A DNA stretch of 64,000 nucleotides. It comes from Riptortus pedestris (Eukaryota; Arthropoda; Insecta; Hemiptera; Alydidae). Below the pieces are notes generated by a model. It was not told the origin of the DNA, made no database searches, and was given only the letters and a program-made list of their open reading frames with translations. How positions within the stretch are numbered: position 1 is the stretch's first letter; every line of letters begins with the position of its first letter. Of the stretch, positions 35,703-46,908 are shown piece after piece. Location: the NCBI GenBank assembly GCA_019009955.1, contig CM032230.1:125299501-125363500 (forward strand), in the 5' to 3' direction. A program made the translations under genes and the position numbers.

Positions 35703-37794
35703 AATCAGCATTCGTAAATAGAAAAAAATTAAATTTTAAATTTTTCAAACCTTTCTTTTCTGAACACTGCAGAAGGTCACGTGTGATGCTTCTTTATAAT
35801 GACATGTGCATATTACCTCATCTTTGATAAAGCTAGGCTATGACCAATATGACTCATTAAAAATGTCCTTCAATTTCTTCTTAACATCTGAGAGATTGAG
35901 CGAAGAAATGTATTATTAAGTTAATTTGCAAAGATGTTAAAAACAGATATTTGCAGTATTATTATCTTATATTTTTCAGAATCTTATCCGCTCTTTTCGA
36001 GATTCAGTGGACTATTATATCTGATACATAATATCTTCAGGTTCAACTTAAGAAGGATTGATCTTAAATGGCGTTACAATAATCTGAATATCATGGTCAA
36101 CCAAATAATTTTTAAAATTTGAGACATGAAAAAAAAAAAGCATTCAGTAGCCACCCCTGATACCTATATGATAGTTCATAAACAATATGTTGATGTATAT
36201 TACGAAATTGGGCCTGGAAGCGTTCGTTTTACGAATTACGTTCATGCAAAACATTTTTCAATACTCTCTTGGGAATTTCATAGAAAACGAATAATGTTTG
36301 TCGCCTGTAAGTCGGAAGTCAAAATATCAAAATTTAGAAAAGTAAACAACGTTTTTTGGACCCAATTATTATTCTAAACACAATATGTTTTCTATATTTC
36401 CTCTATTAAATGAATATTAACGAAGTTATTGACAAAAATCTCTTTTCATGTCAATATATCGTCTAAAAACTAGTTATCTGATTGAATGCTAAAAGGTGTT
36501 ATCCTGTAAAACTGTTATAGTTCCTCACTCTTTATTTAAAGTCATGCAGTTAGACAATGGTAAAATAAAACGTATCTAAATTGAAGAGAATTTTGAGTGA
36601 AATGTATGAATACTATTTAATTAAGCTCAAGTTAAAAAATTTTGAAGTATTTATAAATATTTTAGTTGGACAGAATTCGAGGGAGTGGAATTTGGAGGAG
36701 CATTTTATAAATTTAAGAATTTTTTACCAGACATTAAAATTGTTGTATAAGCATTGCTTTAGTTAATAAAATATCGGTAAGGAACTCTTCTGCTACTATA
36801 TTATTTCTTGCATGTTGAATAGTTTAATTTTTATATTTATGGTTTAATATTTTACTAACGAGAAATTTCAGTATTATTTTTCATAAAAACTTCATACTTT
36901 GATTTTATTTCCCAATCCCCCAATATGTTTTAAGTCTGCCCACAGAAAAAGAAGAACAAATATGAAAATTGGATTTTGATTTTAGGTCAGTCCGACCTTT
37001 AAAAAAGAATTGCTGCGACCTCGTGACCTATATCTTCGCAGAAAGGGGCTGTTGAGCATATGATTTATGAATCAAACAGAATAGGTTAGCCCATTAGTAA
37101 TTACCTAGATGATATATAAACAGCAATGACCTCGGTTCAAGGCTGTCATCATTGTCAAAGAGCTTACTGTTAAAATATAATAAATGAGTAATAATAGTAA
37201 TATAATGTAGTATTGCAAATGACATATAGGACTTAATGAGTCAGTGAGCAAATCCTATATACACCTGTGTGGATGAAATGATACACAGGCTACACCTGGT
37301 AATTGATCGCGTAAACACGTAAACCTGATTTTTCACGTTATTGATAAGGGAATAAGAAAGAGATAAGGACAAGCAATGGTATCTGCATCAGACCATCCAA
37401 CAATAAAGGCATCACGAGGAATATCAATTCACAATAGGGGATGAATGGAGAAAAAATTCCATTCGAGACCAAAGTGGTTAGTTGCCATCCCTCGGTAGCC
37501 TGCATAACCAGACTATTAGCTAGTATGAGTATCCAAGCTACAACTTTGATCTACTCTCCAGTCCTGCCCCGCTGACATGTCTTTAGTGAGAATTTAGACA
37601 AAGGAGAGCACACATTGCACTATGTGTGTCTAAATCTAACACAATTATTCTTAACAATCTTATCTAATATTCTTAATTAGCGAAAATTCGCTAGAAGGGT
37701 ATTCCTCAATACCAAGTGCGCAAGAGCTGTGTACACTAAACGAATTTTCCACGTGCTGAACACGCTACTCATCTGCAACCATCTGTTCTCCTTT
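35703..37794. other. No gene recognised
   Basis: AT-rich. Frames of 61-83 codons at 35934, 36126 and 36581 follow each other on the + strand but have no family resemblance and lack joined splice sites in phase. A decayed HINE-like left end may lie near 37720-37770 (AAACGAATTTTCCACGTGC). Confidence 0.4.
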
Positions 37795-38690
37795 TTAGCA
37801 GATTTCCATTAAGGTAAATCAGATATTAAGGTTGGACTTATGTCGGGATTTTCGAAAAAAGAGGACCAAGAAAAAGACGAAAATGAAGCAGTTCAAAATT
37901 TTTATATATTTGACTGTTACCACTCTAATGGTCGAAATTTTGGTCTTATCGTTACCAAACGTTTATCGATACTTAAACGTTTTATGTAAAATTAAAGATT
38001 AAAATACGTTAATGGTTGATCTGACCAGTCGGAGGGGAGATTTAGAAGAAGGGATAACGGAAATTCAAAATATCTCCGTTATTATACGTAGGATCGAATA
38101 ATTGTATATCACCATTCATATTGCAAATCTTATGTTATATAAATGTTATACATATATGTTTTCTCTTGAATATTAAGCAAGATATTTGCATATTTTGGTT
38201 TTTGGCTTTTGCAAACCCACACTTCTACTCATGCCATATTTAAATATACCTTTTCATTCCAAGTTTAAATACTAAATATTGCTTCCTATGAACTTAATGA
38301 GATACATGCTAATACATTATGTGATGACTTTAATTTAAAATGTTTATTTGATGTGTATCAAATCGATATTTAAACGTTTAATTAAACACTGAATGTCGTA
38401 GTCGTTAATGGCTCGAATCAGACCAGATTTTGAAAACTCAAAATACCTCTGTTATTATGTATTGTAGTAAAAAATGATAAAGACCCAATCCCGATAAGCT
38501 GTAGAATTGTTGTTCTATACATTTTTTCGTAGTACTTATTTATTTATTTATTCTTTTACTCATCGGGTTTTCACTTATAAATTGTAAATTATGGTGAGAA
38601 GAGAACAATAATGGAGTTCGCTATAGCAATAAGCGAATATGTCATCAAGCTTATATTTCCAATATTGTTTTCGACGGAACTTTACTAGAA
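37795..38690 (-). mobile_element. HINE-like element, type D
   Basis: Minus-strand copy from the right end (TTAGCAGATTTCCATTAAGG) through TTGACTGTTACCACTCTAATG (decayed internal hairpin, almost no (TA)n), module one, GAAAATGTTTATTTGATGTG-like joint at 38336-38358, module two (AATGGCTCGAATCAGACC) and TTCCAATATTGTTTTCGACG. The left terminal hairpin is lost. Confidence 0.75.
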
Positions 38691-38739
38691 TAATGATCGG
38701 CAATCAAAGATGATGTTTTGAGTTTTATTCCCACTCCCC

Positions 38740-38940
38740 TCTCTTCGTTAAAATACTACATCGTTTTGAAACTTGATTTAAAACGTGTTGAGGTATATTG
38801 GTTATTGACTCCGTGAAAAGGATAGGAGTAAAGGGTTTCTGAAGAGTGACAACTAAAAAATACAAATATCTCGTTAATATTTACAGAAAAAAACGTATAG
38901 AACAACAATTGTAGGAAATTAAATTCGTGTAAGGAAGTAA
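38740..38940 (+). mobile_element. HINE-like element, type B fragment
   Basis: Holds AGGAGTAAAGGGTTTCTGAAG, GACAACTAAAAAATAC, ATATCTCGTTAATATT and ACAACAATTGTAGGAAATTAA. Cut off by the left end of the next element. Confidence 0.65.
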
Positions 38941-38941
38941 A

Positions 38942-39601
38942 AAAGTCCGTCACGCAGCGGCTACGTAAACTAAGCAGATTTCCCATGTGAAGTTTTACAA
39001 TAGAGAAATCTCCATACTGGTAACAAAATACAACTGTGATTAAATACCAACGGTAATGAGAAATCTTTCAGTTAATTAAAATAAATTCCCAACTGAACAG
39101 CTTCTGAATTGTAAGAATAATTGATATTTTAATAACTCAAATTTTAGTAGTCCAAGAACTAAAGAAGGGGGGGGGGCGGATGAACAGAACGTATTTGCAT
39201 AAATCTCACAAAGTAATGAAGGTAAGGTAAGGTTAGAAACGGCAGGTAAGGTTAAAAGAAGCTTCCACCTGAGTACTGACGGAAATGGCCGACCTAATCC
39301 GAACTATACCCGACCACAGACTTCATAAAAATGCAAATATTTCGGTTAATATTCAAGATAGAGAATAAATGTATATAACAACATTTATAGTGAATTTAAT
39401 TTGCAATAAGATTGATTCTGTACAATTTTTCGATCCGACGTATAGTAATGGAGATATTTCGAAAATCCTCCCCTCTAAACCCCCCTCCCACTGGTCCGAT
39501 ATCAGCCGTTAACGAACTTGATCTTTCGTTTTACATAAGACGACTAAATATTGAGTTTAGTAACGTTCAAACAAAAATTGCGACCGCTAGAGAGGTAACA
39601 G

Positions 39602-39673
<72 letters not shown>

Positions 39674-39792
39674 TTGAAGGGACCTCATTTTCATCTACTA
39701 GGTAGGATCGATGGAACATTTGAAGAAAAATTTCGAAAATTCCGTCATGAGTACAGCCTCAATAGCTGATTTCCCTTGAGGGAAATCTGCTA
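38942..39792 (+). mobile_element. HINE-like element, type C/A hybrid, full length
   Basis: Left end AAAGTCCGTCACGCAGCGG, second hairpin intact, a partial type C segment (ACGGTAATGAGAAATC, CAGCTTCTGAATTGTAAG, a G run at 39169-39176), a small GGTAAGGTAAGGTTAG tandem (39219-39262), then the core and ACCGCTAGAGAGGTAACAG. (TA)n is at 39606-39670 and the right end is GATTTCCCTTGAGGGAAATC-TGCTAAAA. A long open frame through the (TA)n is a shadow. Confidence 0.87.
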
Positions 39793-39796
39793 AAAG

Positions 39797-40056
39797 TGTA
39801 TAGAACCAATCTATTGGACATTTAATGTTCTAAGAATGTTGTCTCACTATCTTGATGTTTGCATTTTTTAGTTTTCGGCATTCAGTAAAGCCCCAGTCCT
39901 ACTCATGTTATATTAACAGTAAGCTGCTATATTATGAAGCGCATTATTTGAAGCCTAAATACCAAATATTGTTCTCATTGAACTTTTACGTTTTGAGATA
40001 AATGCAAATACTTGATGCACGTTGGAAATATGCTTCGTTAACGCAGACTTTTTTTG
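39797..40056 (-). mobile_element. HINE-like element, type B left half
   Basis: Minus-strand arm GTATAGAACCAATC, TTTTCGGCATTCAGTAAAG, AATACCAAATATTG, TTGAGATAAATGCAAATAC ending at a decayed left end (TTCGTTAACGCAGACTTTTT). It begins within four bases of the right end of the previous element. Confidence 0.7.
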
Positions 40057-40207
40057 TAATAAGGGAAGTACTACTTTTGCTCACTTATCTTCCCTAATAA
40101 CAGTCTTCACGGTTGTAAAGAATCAGGTCCTTTTGAAAGGTTCTCCTACCTGCAAGGGATGAGCAGATGTACCTTTGGACTGAGCGACCTCCTGTTGATT
40201 GTTGCAG

Positions 40208-40368
40208 GGTAGAAATGGTGCCGGAGAGCGGTTGCTCCTCCGCCCAGGAGTCTGCCAACCAGGCAGCCCAGGAAATACTCATATCGTCTCCCGGATCAAG
40301 CAAAGCAAGGCAGAAGAAGTTCCACAGGCACTTCAAAACCGTTCCGCCTGATGAGAAGGTTCTTAATT
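40208..40368 (+). CDS. GRAMD2B-like: GRAM-domain protein (GRAMD2/GRAMD1-like), exon with N-terminal part
   Basis: A 161-base exon bounded by TTGATTGTTGCAG and GTAAGT. Reading from the second base gives VEMVPESGCSSAQ..., a low-complexity Ser/Ala/Gln-rich head, then KKFHRHFKTVPPDEKVLN. The last part is the opening helix and strand of the GRAM domain, where vertebrate GRAMD proteins read HKLFKDVP-type sequence. The exon starts by completing a codon with one base and ends after one base of the next (phase 1), which the exon at 56909 completes as Tyr. The start may be ATG at 40215 (GAAATGG context) or an ATG split with an upstream exon. In vertebrates these proteins are ER-anchored sensors of plasma-membrane phosphoinositide, phosphatidylserine or sterol. 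The GRAM domain is the membrane-binding part. Assignment to the GRAMD family is firm. GRAMD2 versus GRAMD1 is not settled here. Confidence 0.85.
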
Positions 40369-40581
40369 GTAAGTATTATCATATCAATTAATATAACTTT
40401 AATTATGTTTAAAATACAACATCAGAAATATATTTGAAGGAAAGGTCCTTCGGTATAAGGGGAATAGGCAGATCTAGAAATCCTATTTTGAAGACGTCGA
40501 ACTTCTTATGAATTTCGGTGGGTATAGTAATAAAGAGCAGCTTGTGAAAGAACCTAACTACAAGGCGAAGTCTTTATATCA

Positions 40582-41056
40582 TACCTGGGCAACCTGCGGC
40601 CCGCGAGACATTTTGAAAAACCCAATCAAACAAAAATATTACACTACTAACTCCAAATGAGGGAGATGAGGAGCGATTTGTGCGTTTGTCAGTACTTATA
40701 AATGCGAAAAGTTCTTTTCATTTACGAATGTTAATAAATCAAAACATCGTACAAGGCTGACTGAAGATGATTTGGAAAATTCTTTCCGACTTTGTATAAC
40801 TGGAGTTAATCCAAACATCGATGGATTATTTTCCCAAATTCAAGCTCATTGGTTGAACCATGTATTTTTTTCATTTCATTTTGCTATTTTAATAAATCGT
40901 ATTATAATAGCATTGTCGTTATAATTTCATGTCTGATATCTATCGTTAAAAATTATGAAAACTACTTTAAAATGCACTGCTTTTAAAAGCGGCCCACGAA
41001 CGTATTTGCACACTAAAGTTTGGCCTGCAACATGTCAAAGGTTGCTCACACCTGCT
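40582..41056 (+). mobile_element. hAT transposon relic with 8-bp duplication
   Basis: The left end reads TACCTGGGCAACCTGCGGCC and the complement of the right end reads AGCAGGTGTGAGCAACC, related terminal inverted repeats of hAT type. Flanks TTATATCA (40574-40581) and TTAAATCA (41057-41064) match at 7 of 8 bases, the hAT duplication length. Inside, 40735-40850 translates to KSKHRTRLTEDDLENSF and NPNIDGLFSQ. This resembles the C-terminal dimerisation region of hAT transposases (the KSKYRSRLT...LR...PDID pattern seen also in domesticated genes such as ZMYM6 and FAM200). Most of the transposase is deleted. It lies about 200 bases after a coding exon, within the intron. Confidence 0.7.
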
Positions 41057-41303
41057 TTAAATCATCAAGATATATTATGTTTAATCGATGATAATGTTAA
41101 GAAAAATATCCTTCTCTGGGCGTATTCAATGAATTCCTCATTAAGAAACATTTACATTCTCAGACAGTAATTACACGAATTTTCACTCATATTTACAGGC
41201 TTAAACACATTAAAGTATAACCATGTTATGGATTTCCCGACATGGGGGCGCAAAACTGAATTCTATAGTAGACAAGCATGCAAAGCTAGTCTCAAGGAAA
41301 AAA

Positions 41304-42135
41304 AAGTCCGTCACGCAGGGGCTGCGTAAACTAAGCAGATTTCCCACGTGAAGTTTTACAATAGAGAAATCTGCCTAATAACAGCTGTAGTAGTAAGAAA
41401 CCTCTAAACCTATTCACGAGGGACGAATAATTACGAAAACGGCCGCAGCACATGCAGAATACAAATGCAAATATCTCAGTTAATATTCAAGATACAGAAT
41501 AAATGTATAGAACAATATTTATATTATTATTATTATTATTTATTAACGTCCACTTTTTGCAACTCAGGCTAATTGGGACGGGTTATCTACAGGTTACCAC
41601 CCTTTTCTAGCCAGGGTGGGATTTTAGGATGTTATTTAATGAATTTCGTCACTAAATAATTTCCTTTGCCCAGGCGAGAATTGAACTCGCCACTCTAGGT
41701 TTGCCATGTGTGATAAAGATCAACGCTTTAACTCGCATGGCTAACCTGAGCCCCAACAATATTTATAGTAAATTTAATTTGCAATAAGATTGATTCTGTA
41801 ATATTTTTTGATCCGACGTATAGTAACGGAGATATTTCGAATTTTCGAAAATCCTCCCCTCTAAACCCCCCCTCCCACTGGTCCGATTTCAGCCATTAAC
41901 GAACTTGATCTTTCTTATTACATAAAACGACTAAATATCGAGTTTGGTAACGATTAAACAATAATTGCGATCGTTAGAGCGGTAACAGACAAATATATAT
42001 ATATATATACAGTTTTGAACGGACCTCATTTTCGTCATCTCCTGGGTAGGATCGATGGACATTTGAAGAAAAATTTCGAAAATCGCGTCATGAGTACAAC
42101 CTCAATAGCTGATTTCCCTTAAGGGAAATCTGCTA
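41304..42135 (+). mobile_element. HINE-like element, type A, split by a SINE
   Basis: Complete ends: AAAAGTCCGTCACGCAGG with both left hairpins, and GATTTCCCTTAAGGGAAATC-TGCTAA. A SINE occupies 41524-41754 inside the body. The (TA)n is short (41994-42009), and the internal hairpin is decayed to GCGATCGTTAGAGCGG. Without the SINE and its duplication the element is about 590 bases. Confidence 0.92.
41524..41754 (-). mobile_element. tRNA-derived SINE inserted in a HINE-like element
   Basis: Minus-strand, full length (231 bases), with an (AAT)n tail and a perfect 13-base duplication AACAATATTTATA at 41511-41523 and 41755-41767. The site lies in element sequence that other copies show as one AACAATATTTATAGTAAA, so the pre-insertion state is known. 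This fixes the SINE's ends and its later arrival. Confidence 0.95.
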
Positions 42136-42167
42136 ATATTTAATGAACTTACTAAGTATACAAAACG

Positions 42168-42352
42168 CAAACCTAGAGTGGCGAGTTCAATTCTCGCCTG
42201 GGCAAAGGAAATTATTTAGTGACGAAATTCATTAAATAACATCCTAAAATCCCACCCTGGCTAGAAAAGGGTGGCAACCTGTAGATAACCCGTCCCAATT
42301 AGCCTGAGTTGCAAAAAGTGGACGTTAATAAATAATAATAATAAGTATACAA
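42168..42352 (+). mobile_element. tRNA-derived SINE, 5' truncated
   Basis: Starts at GCAAACCTAGAGTGGCGAG, so the A-box part of the tRNA-like head is missing. From box B (GAGTTCAATTCTCGCC) to the TAAATAATAATAATA tail it is nearly identical to the copy at 20116. Confidence 0.85.
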
Positions 42353-43505
42353 GAATAATAAAGACATAAATACTGGCGGAGGTGAGCTGGATAGCAGTAA
42401 TATCGTGTATCGAAACTCTCTCGAGGTAACCGCAAGATTACCTGCCGAGAGTGATGTGCTAGGAACATAAACAGTTTACATTACTATGGAAACATATAGG
42501 TTATTCAATGGCGAAGATGTGTAAATATGTGGGTTATGTTGTGATTTATTGTGTTATAGTCCAAGTTGTGTTACTAGGATGATTAATAAAAAAGAGTTGT
42601 TCAAATGTCTAATTATTAACGCAGAAGGTTAAATACTTAACATAAGCCTCTGGTTGTACTCAACTTGTAAGCTAAAAAAATTTAAATACTCAGGAAGGCT
42701 CTACAAACTACATACATACAAGGTTATGAATTCGAAATACTCTGCTAACTCACTCATACAAAACAAAATAGATTTGTTGATGTTGTAATGTACATCTGAC
42801 GATTAAACGTATACCCACCCTGCTTCAAGGGGCGGGGAGGTTCAGAAGGGCATATAGGTCAAGTAAACATTATTTGTTTGATCTATATATTTATGTGATT
42901 TAGACTTCTAAGTAAGATGTGTTTTAATGGTTGTGAAACAAGCAGAGTGAGAAATAAATAAATGCACGATTTTTCATCTTTTGATTTTGAACGTAAAAAA
43001 AAACACAAATCGTACATGGAAAAGAAATTCCAAAGGCCTATTAGTTGTCTTCATATATGTGTGATCTGCACTCCTTCACGGTTCGTCCTAACTTCAAGGC
43101 GGGAAGCTCTACAGGTGCTTAGCCCAGTCCTGAGGGATTCTGTGTCGTCTGAGAACTCCAGCTTGCAATATGTTGCCCAAGGGAGAACTGGTTGATCCTG
43201 ATCATGTTTACCTGCGCCAAGGGTGGTCTCCGAAGTCCTAAGGAAGCTAAGGAAATAGAAAGTTGATCCATGAACTTGTTGAAGTGGATTATAGATTATA
43301 ATAGTCCCTCGTTAGAGGAATACATGCTCTGATGCGCATGACGAATTGGCCTTAGATAAGATCATAGATTCATGTGGTTCATTTACGTTCCGTCATTTCC
43401 TGATAGGAACTTTTGAGCCCTAAAATAAACTTAAAATAAAATGCGTTATTCTCAGAACAATATTTGTCAAAGAACCGTCCCTGTAAAAGATTACTAAACC
43501 AAAAT
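42353..43505. other. No gene recognised
   Basis: Includes a GC-richer patch (43060-43260) with a 77-codon frame at 42962-43195 that matches nothing I know. No repeat shared with the window. Confidence 0.4.
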
Positions 43506-43880
43506 AGTAAGAGTTTCAATGTTTAGTGAGCTTAAATTATTAATATCACCTGCCACTTAGTTATTACACTTGGTAGCTGAATGAACAAGAAATGTCTTAT
43601 GTCCAGCTTAAAATAAGACTATTCACTTCGATCCCTTTGTAAGGTAGAAACATAGAATTGAAATCAAGATGCGGTAACTTTGTGCCCTTCCAGAGACTCC
43701 AAGTCAATTTAAGCATTTTTTAAACGTAGCAATTTTGTTTTTCTCCTGAGAAATTTGGATACTTTATGAACCGCTCGTAAGAATGAGCCAAGTATTGTTG
43801 CTAATAAACATTTAAAGGCGAGAATAAGTACGCATCAATTAATATAAAACAATCTTATAACATTGTACCTTTCTAATAGC
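43506..43880 (+). repeat. 375-bp direct repeat, left unit
   Basis: Runs from AGTAAGAGTTTCAATG to CATTGTACCTTTCTAATAGC. The right unit (44433-44818) matches along its length with scattered changes and small indels. A HINE-like element lies between the two units. Confidence 0.9.
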
Positions 43881-43896
43881 TCTCTCGGAGGCTTAA

Positions 43897-44329
43897 AAAG
43901 TCCGTCACACAGGGGCTGCGTAAACTAAGCAGATTTCCCACGTTAAGTTTTACAATACAGAAATTTCATGAGTGTCGAGCACTTAAGGAAACGGCCGAAC
44001 TAGCTTTTGGCGGGAAAGTCACCCGTCCGTTAGCCGCCCAGATTTAATAAAAATGCAAATATCTCGGTTAATATTCAAGATAGAGAATAAATGTATATAA
44101 CAATATTTATATCACGTTTAATTTGCAATAAGATTGTTTCTATAAAACGTTTTGATCCGACGTATAGTAACAGAGATATTTCGCATTTTCGAAAATTCTC
44201 CTAAATCCCACTCGCACTGGCCCTATTGCAGCCATTAACGAACTTGATCTGTCTTTTTACATAAAACATTTAAATATCGAGTTTGGTAACGATCAAACCA
44301 AAATTGCGACCGCTAGAGCGGCAACAGAC

Positions 44330-44399
<70 letters not shown>

Positions 44400-44430
44400 T
44401 TGAACGACTTCCGTTAAGGGAAATCTGCTA
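43897..44430 (+). mobile_element. HINE-like element, type A variant, between direct repeats
   Basis: Left end AAAAGTCCGTCACACAGG, left arm variant AACGGCCGAACTAGC, core, GACCGCTAGAGCGGCAACAG, and (TA)n at 44333-44395. It then joins GAACGACTTCCGTTAAGGG directly to AAATCTGCTAA, so about 100 bases between the microsatellite and the right palindrome are deleted and the palindrome is half lost. Confidence 0.85.
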
Positions 44431-44432
44431 AC

Positions 44433-44818
44433 AGTAAGAGTTTCCATGTTTAATGAGCTTAAATTATAAATATCACTTGCCACATAGCCATTACACTTGT
44501 AACCAAGTGCAACTTGGAACAAAAAATATCCTATGTCCAGCTTAAAGCTATTCACTTCGGTTCTTTTGTAATGAAGAAACATAGTTGAAAGCAAGATGTG
44601 CTAACTTAGGTATCTTTGTGCCTTTCCAAAGACGCTACTCCTTGTCAATTTAAGCTTTTTTTAGCAATTTTGTTTTGCACCTGGGAAAACTGCATACTTT
44701 ACGCACCACTCGCAAGAATGAGCCAACCGTTGTTGCTAATAAACATTTAAAGGCGAGAATGAGTACTCATCAATTAATATAATAACAGTCTTATAACATT
44801 GTACCTTTCTAGTGGCCT
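44433..44818 (+). repeat. 375-bp direct repeat, right unit
   Basis: Begins two bases after the right end of the HINE-like element (CTGCTAAC-AGTAAGAG) and ends at GTACCTTTCTAGTGGC. It carries small insertions relative to the left unit (for example near 44600-44640). Confidence 0.9.
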
Positions 44819-44974
44819 GCAAAATTTAAGAAGAAGAAAAATTGGAAAAACATAATTGTTAGGTCAGCCCTTGGTTTTTTTGTGTCCATTTGACATGATT
44901 TATTGCGCTAGTGAAAAGGATGTTCTTGCTTGAAGGCTTAAAAGGTGAAATTGTGTTACCCGATCAATTTAAAA

Positions 44975-45455
44975 AAGTCCATCACGGAGGGGCTGCGTTA
45001 ACTAAGCAGATTTCCAGCGTGCGCCACGTATTTGCATTTATCTCAAAATATAAAGATTCAATGAAAACAATATTTGGCATTTAAGCTTCAAATAAGGAGC
45101 TCCATAGCATAATAGAATATTGTTAATATGAGATGAATAGGAGCTTTACTCAAGACCGAAAACTAAAAAATGCAAATATCTCAGTTACTAATCAAGATAA
45201 TGAAAAAATGTACATAACAACATTTATAGAACATTACATTTGAAATAAGATTGCTTCTATACAATTTTTCGATCCGACGTATAATAACGGAGATATTAAG
45301 AATTTTCGACATTCTCCGCCTTGAAACCCCCCCCCCTCCTCCTCCCCCTGGTCTGATTTCAGCCGAACTTGATCTTTCTTTTTGTATAAAACGATTATAT
45401 ATGAAGTTTGGTAATGATAAGACAAAAATCGGTAACAGATATAGTATATATACCC

Positions 45456-45507
<52 letters not shown>

Positions 45508-45628
45508 TTTTGAACGGACCTCATTTTCGCCATCTCCTGGGTAGGATCGATGGATATTTGATGAAAAATCTCGAAAATCGCGCCATGAGTACGACCTCAA
45601 TAGCTGATTTCCCTTAAGGGAAATCAGC
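44975..45628 (+). mobile_element. HINE-like element, type B, full length
   Basis: Left end AAGTCCATCACGGAGGGGC, AACTAAGCAGATTTCC, type B arm (CACGTATTTGCATTTATC), C run at 45328-45336, shortened internal part (internal hairpin lost, ATCGGTAACAG kept) and (TA)n at 45459-45504. The right end GATTTCCCTTAAGGGAAATC is perfect but runs on into an inverted copy of itself instead of TGCTAA. Confidence 0.85.
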
Positions 45629-45732
45629 TCTTGAGGTCGTACTCATGGCGCGATTTTCGAGATTTTTCTTCAAATATCCATCGATCCTACCCATTAAGCA
45701 GAATCCTACCCTTAAGGGAAATCTGCTAAAAC
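45538..45732. repeat. 156-bp palindrome at a HINE-like right end, plus extra terminus
   Basis: 45538-45615 and 45616-45693 are inverted copies with only two mismatches I can see in 78-base arms, centred on CCCTTAAGGG. Private changes (GCGCCATGAG, TCTCGAAAATC, GGATATTTGA) are shared by both arms. A second right terminus, CCCTTAAGGGAAATCTGCTAA (45709-45729), follows after ATTAAGCAGAATCCTA. Confidence 0.92.
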
Positions 45733-45984
45733 TGTAGTCCAATCTGCTAACCTCCTAAGCGGGTATGGTCCGACGGAGGGGTGAAGAGGAATACTAAAAT
45801 AACTTGGAGAAGTTAAAAGAGCGTCTTATATATTTTTTAAAAGAAACGTTTGAGAGCCTCTTGACCTTTTCATATTCTTCCCTAAGGCTCTCCTTAGAGA
45901 GCCAATGTCAGCGTATTTTGAGTTCTTTCTATACATAGCCTATAAAACTTGTTGTTGTTTAGGTCGAAAGCTGGGCCTAAAAGT

Positions 45985-46412
45985 TCAAAGGCGTATCATA
46001 TTTTTGATCTGTTCTAATTTCAACCTATAAATATGTCGAGAATTTGTTAGTCTTTCTTGGAAAGGAAAAGATATCTTGGAGAGATCATTTGGAAAGATAA
46101 TTCTTAACAACTTATTATACTTCCTTGTATACCCCAATCTATTAATTGGGCTGAAATAAGTCTTTTCCATACTGGGTTGTATGCCTTTTCTATATCTAAA
46201 CATACTGCAAAGATAAGTTTTTTATTTAAAAAAGCATTGTGATTATCACTTTCAATCCTAGTTGTGATGAAAAGTGCTGTGGTGAGGTCTAAATCCACAC
46301 TGAAATGGAGACAGTAGTTGCCTACTTTCAACACACCAAACCAATCTTTTATTGATCATTTTTTCAAGCAGCTTGGAAGTACTCCATGTTAAAGAGACAT
46401 GCCTGAAAATGT
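45985..46412 (-). pseudogene. LINE reverse transcriptase fragment
   Basis: Minus-strand translation gives KLLEKMINKRLVW and LLSPFQCGFRPHHST (46270-46375), then after a frameshift a segment ending in CLDIEKAYNPVW (about 46165-46200). These are the ordered blocks of a Jockey/CR1-type LINE polymerase: the LLEKxIxxRL block, the QxGFRxxxST block, and the AxLDxEKAYDxVW block with the first catalytic aspartate. Sequence after it (45985-46100) is out of frame. The YADD region is missing. It is a dead fragment in antisense orientation within the intron. Confidence 0.78.
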
Positions 46413-46908
46413 ATTATAGAAAACAAAAAATATTTGACTTATTCTATTATGTTAAGTTAACATTTAATGGAAATAAATACATTTCATTTAACTCGTTAAT
46501 TTTACTCGCATCGAAAAGTTTTATTAAAAGAAAAGTTTTATATTTTCCTCCACTACTTTTGCCTTTGATTCAAATTAAACAAATTTTATTATTATTTTCA
46601 TTATTATGCTTATTTTTTTTTTTTTTTTTTTTGGATTCTGTATAAGCTATTCTCCCACAAGGGCCGAAACTGAGACTTAGCAAGTTTGTATATTTTTATT
46701 ATGAGGATGAACAACACAAAGATCAAGATTCTTCTGAGGGTGAAAAGAATTTGTTACTGAGTTTTTCGGTGAGTATTTAAAAGTGGCACAACGCGTTTTT
46801 TAACATCTAAATAAATTAAATCCTTTTTGTATTTTAACTAAATTTATTTCCTTTTTATATACTAGGAACACACTTTGAGACACTCATATTGTTTCTCAAA
46901 ACCCTTAT

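Noticed and set aside
35934..36766. Three successive + strand frames that could be one gene
   Set aside because: They are low-complexity, AT-driven, in no consistent splice phase and without any conserved motif.
39412..39705. Long open frames through (TA)n and (GA)n tracts (also 12437, 44313, 45181-45600, 49829-50056)
   Set aside because: They are Ile-Tyr, Leu-Ser or Arg-Glu repeats produced by microsatellites inside or near transposons.
43190..43210. CTGGTTGATCCTG, resembling the start of 18S rRNA
   Set aside because: Only about 13 bases match; the following sequence (ATCATGTTTACC) does not continue as 18S rRNA.
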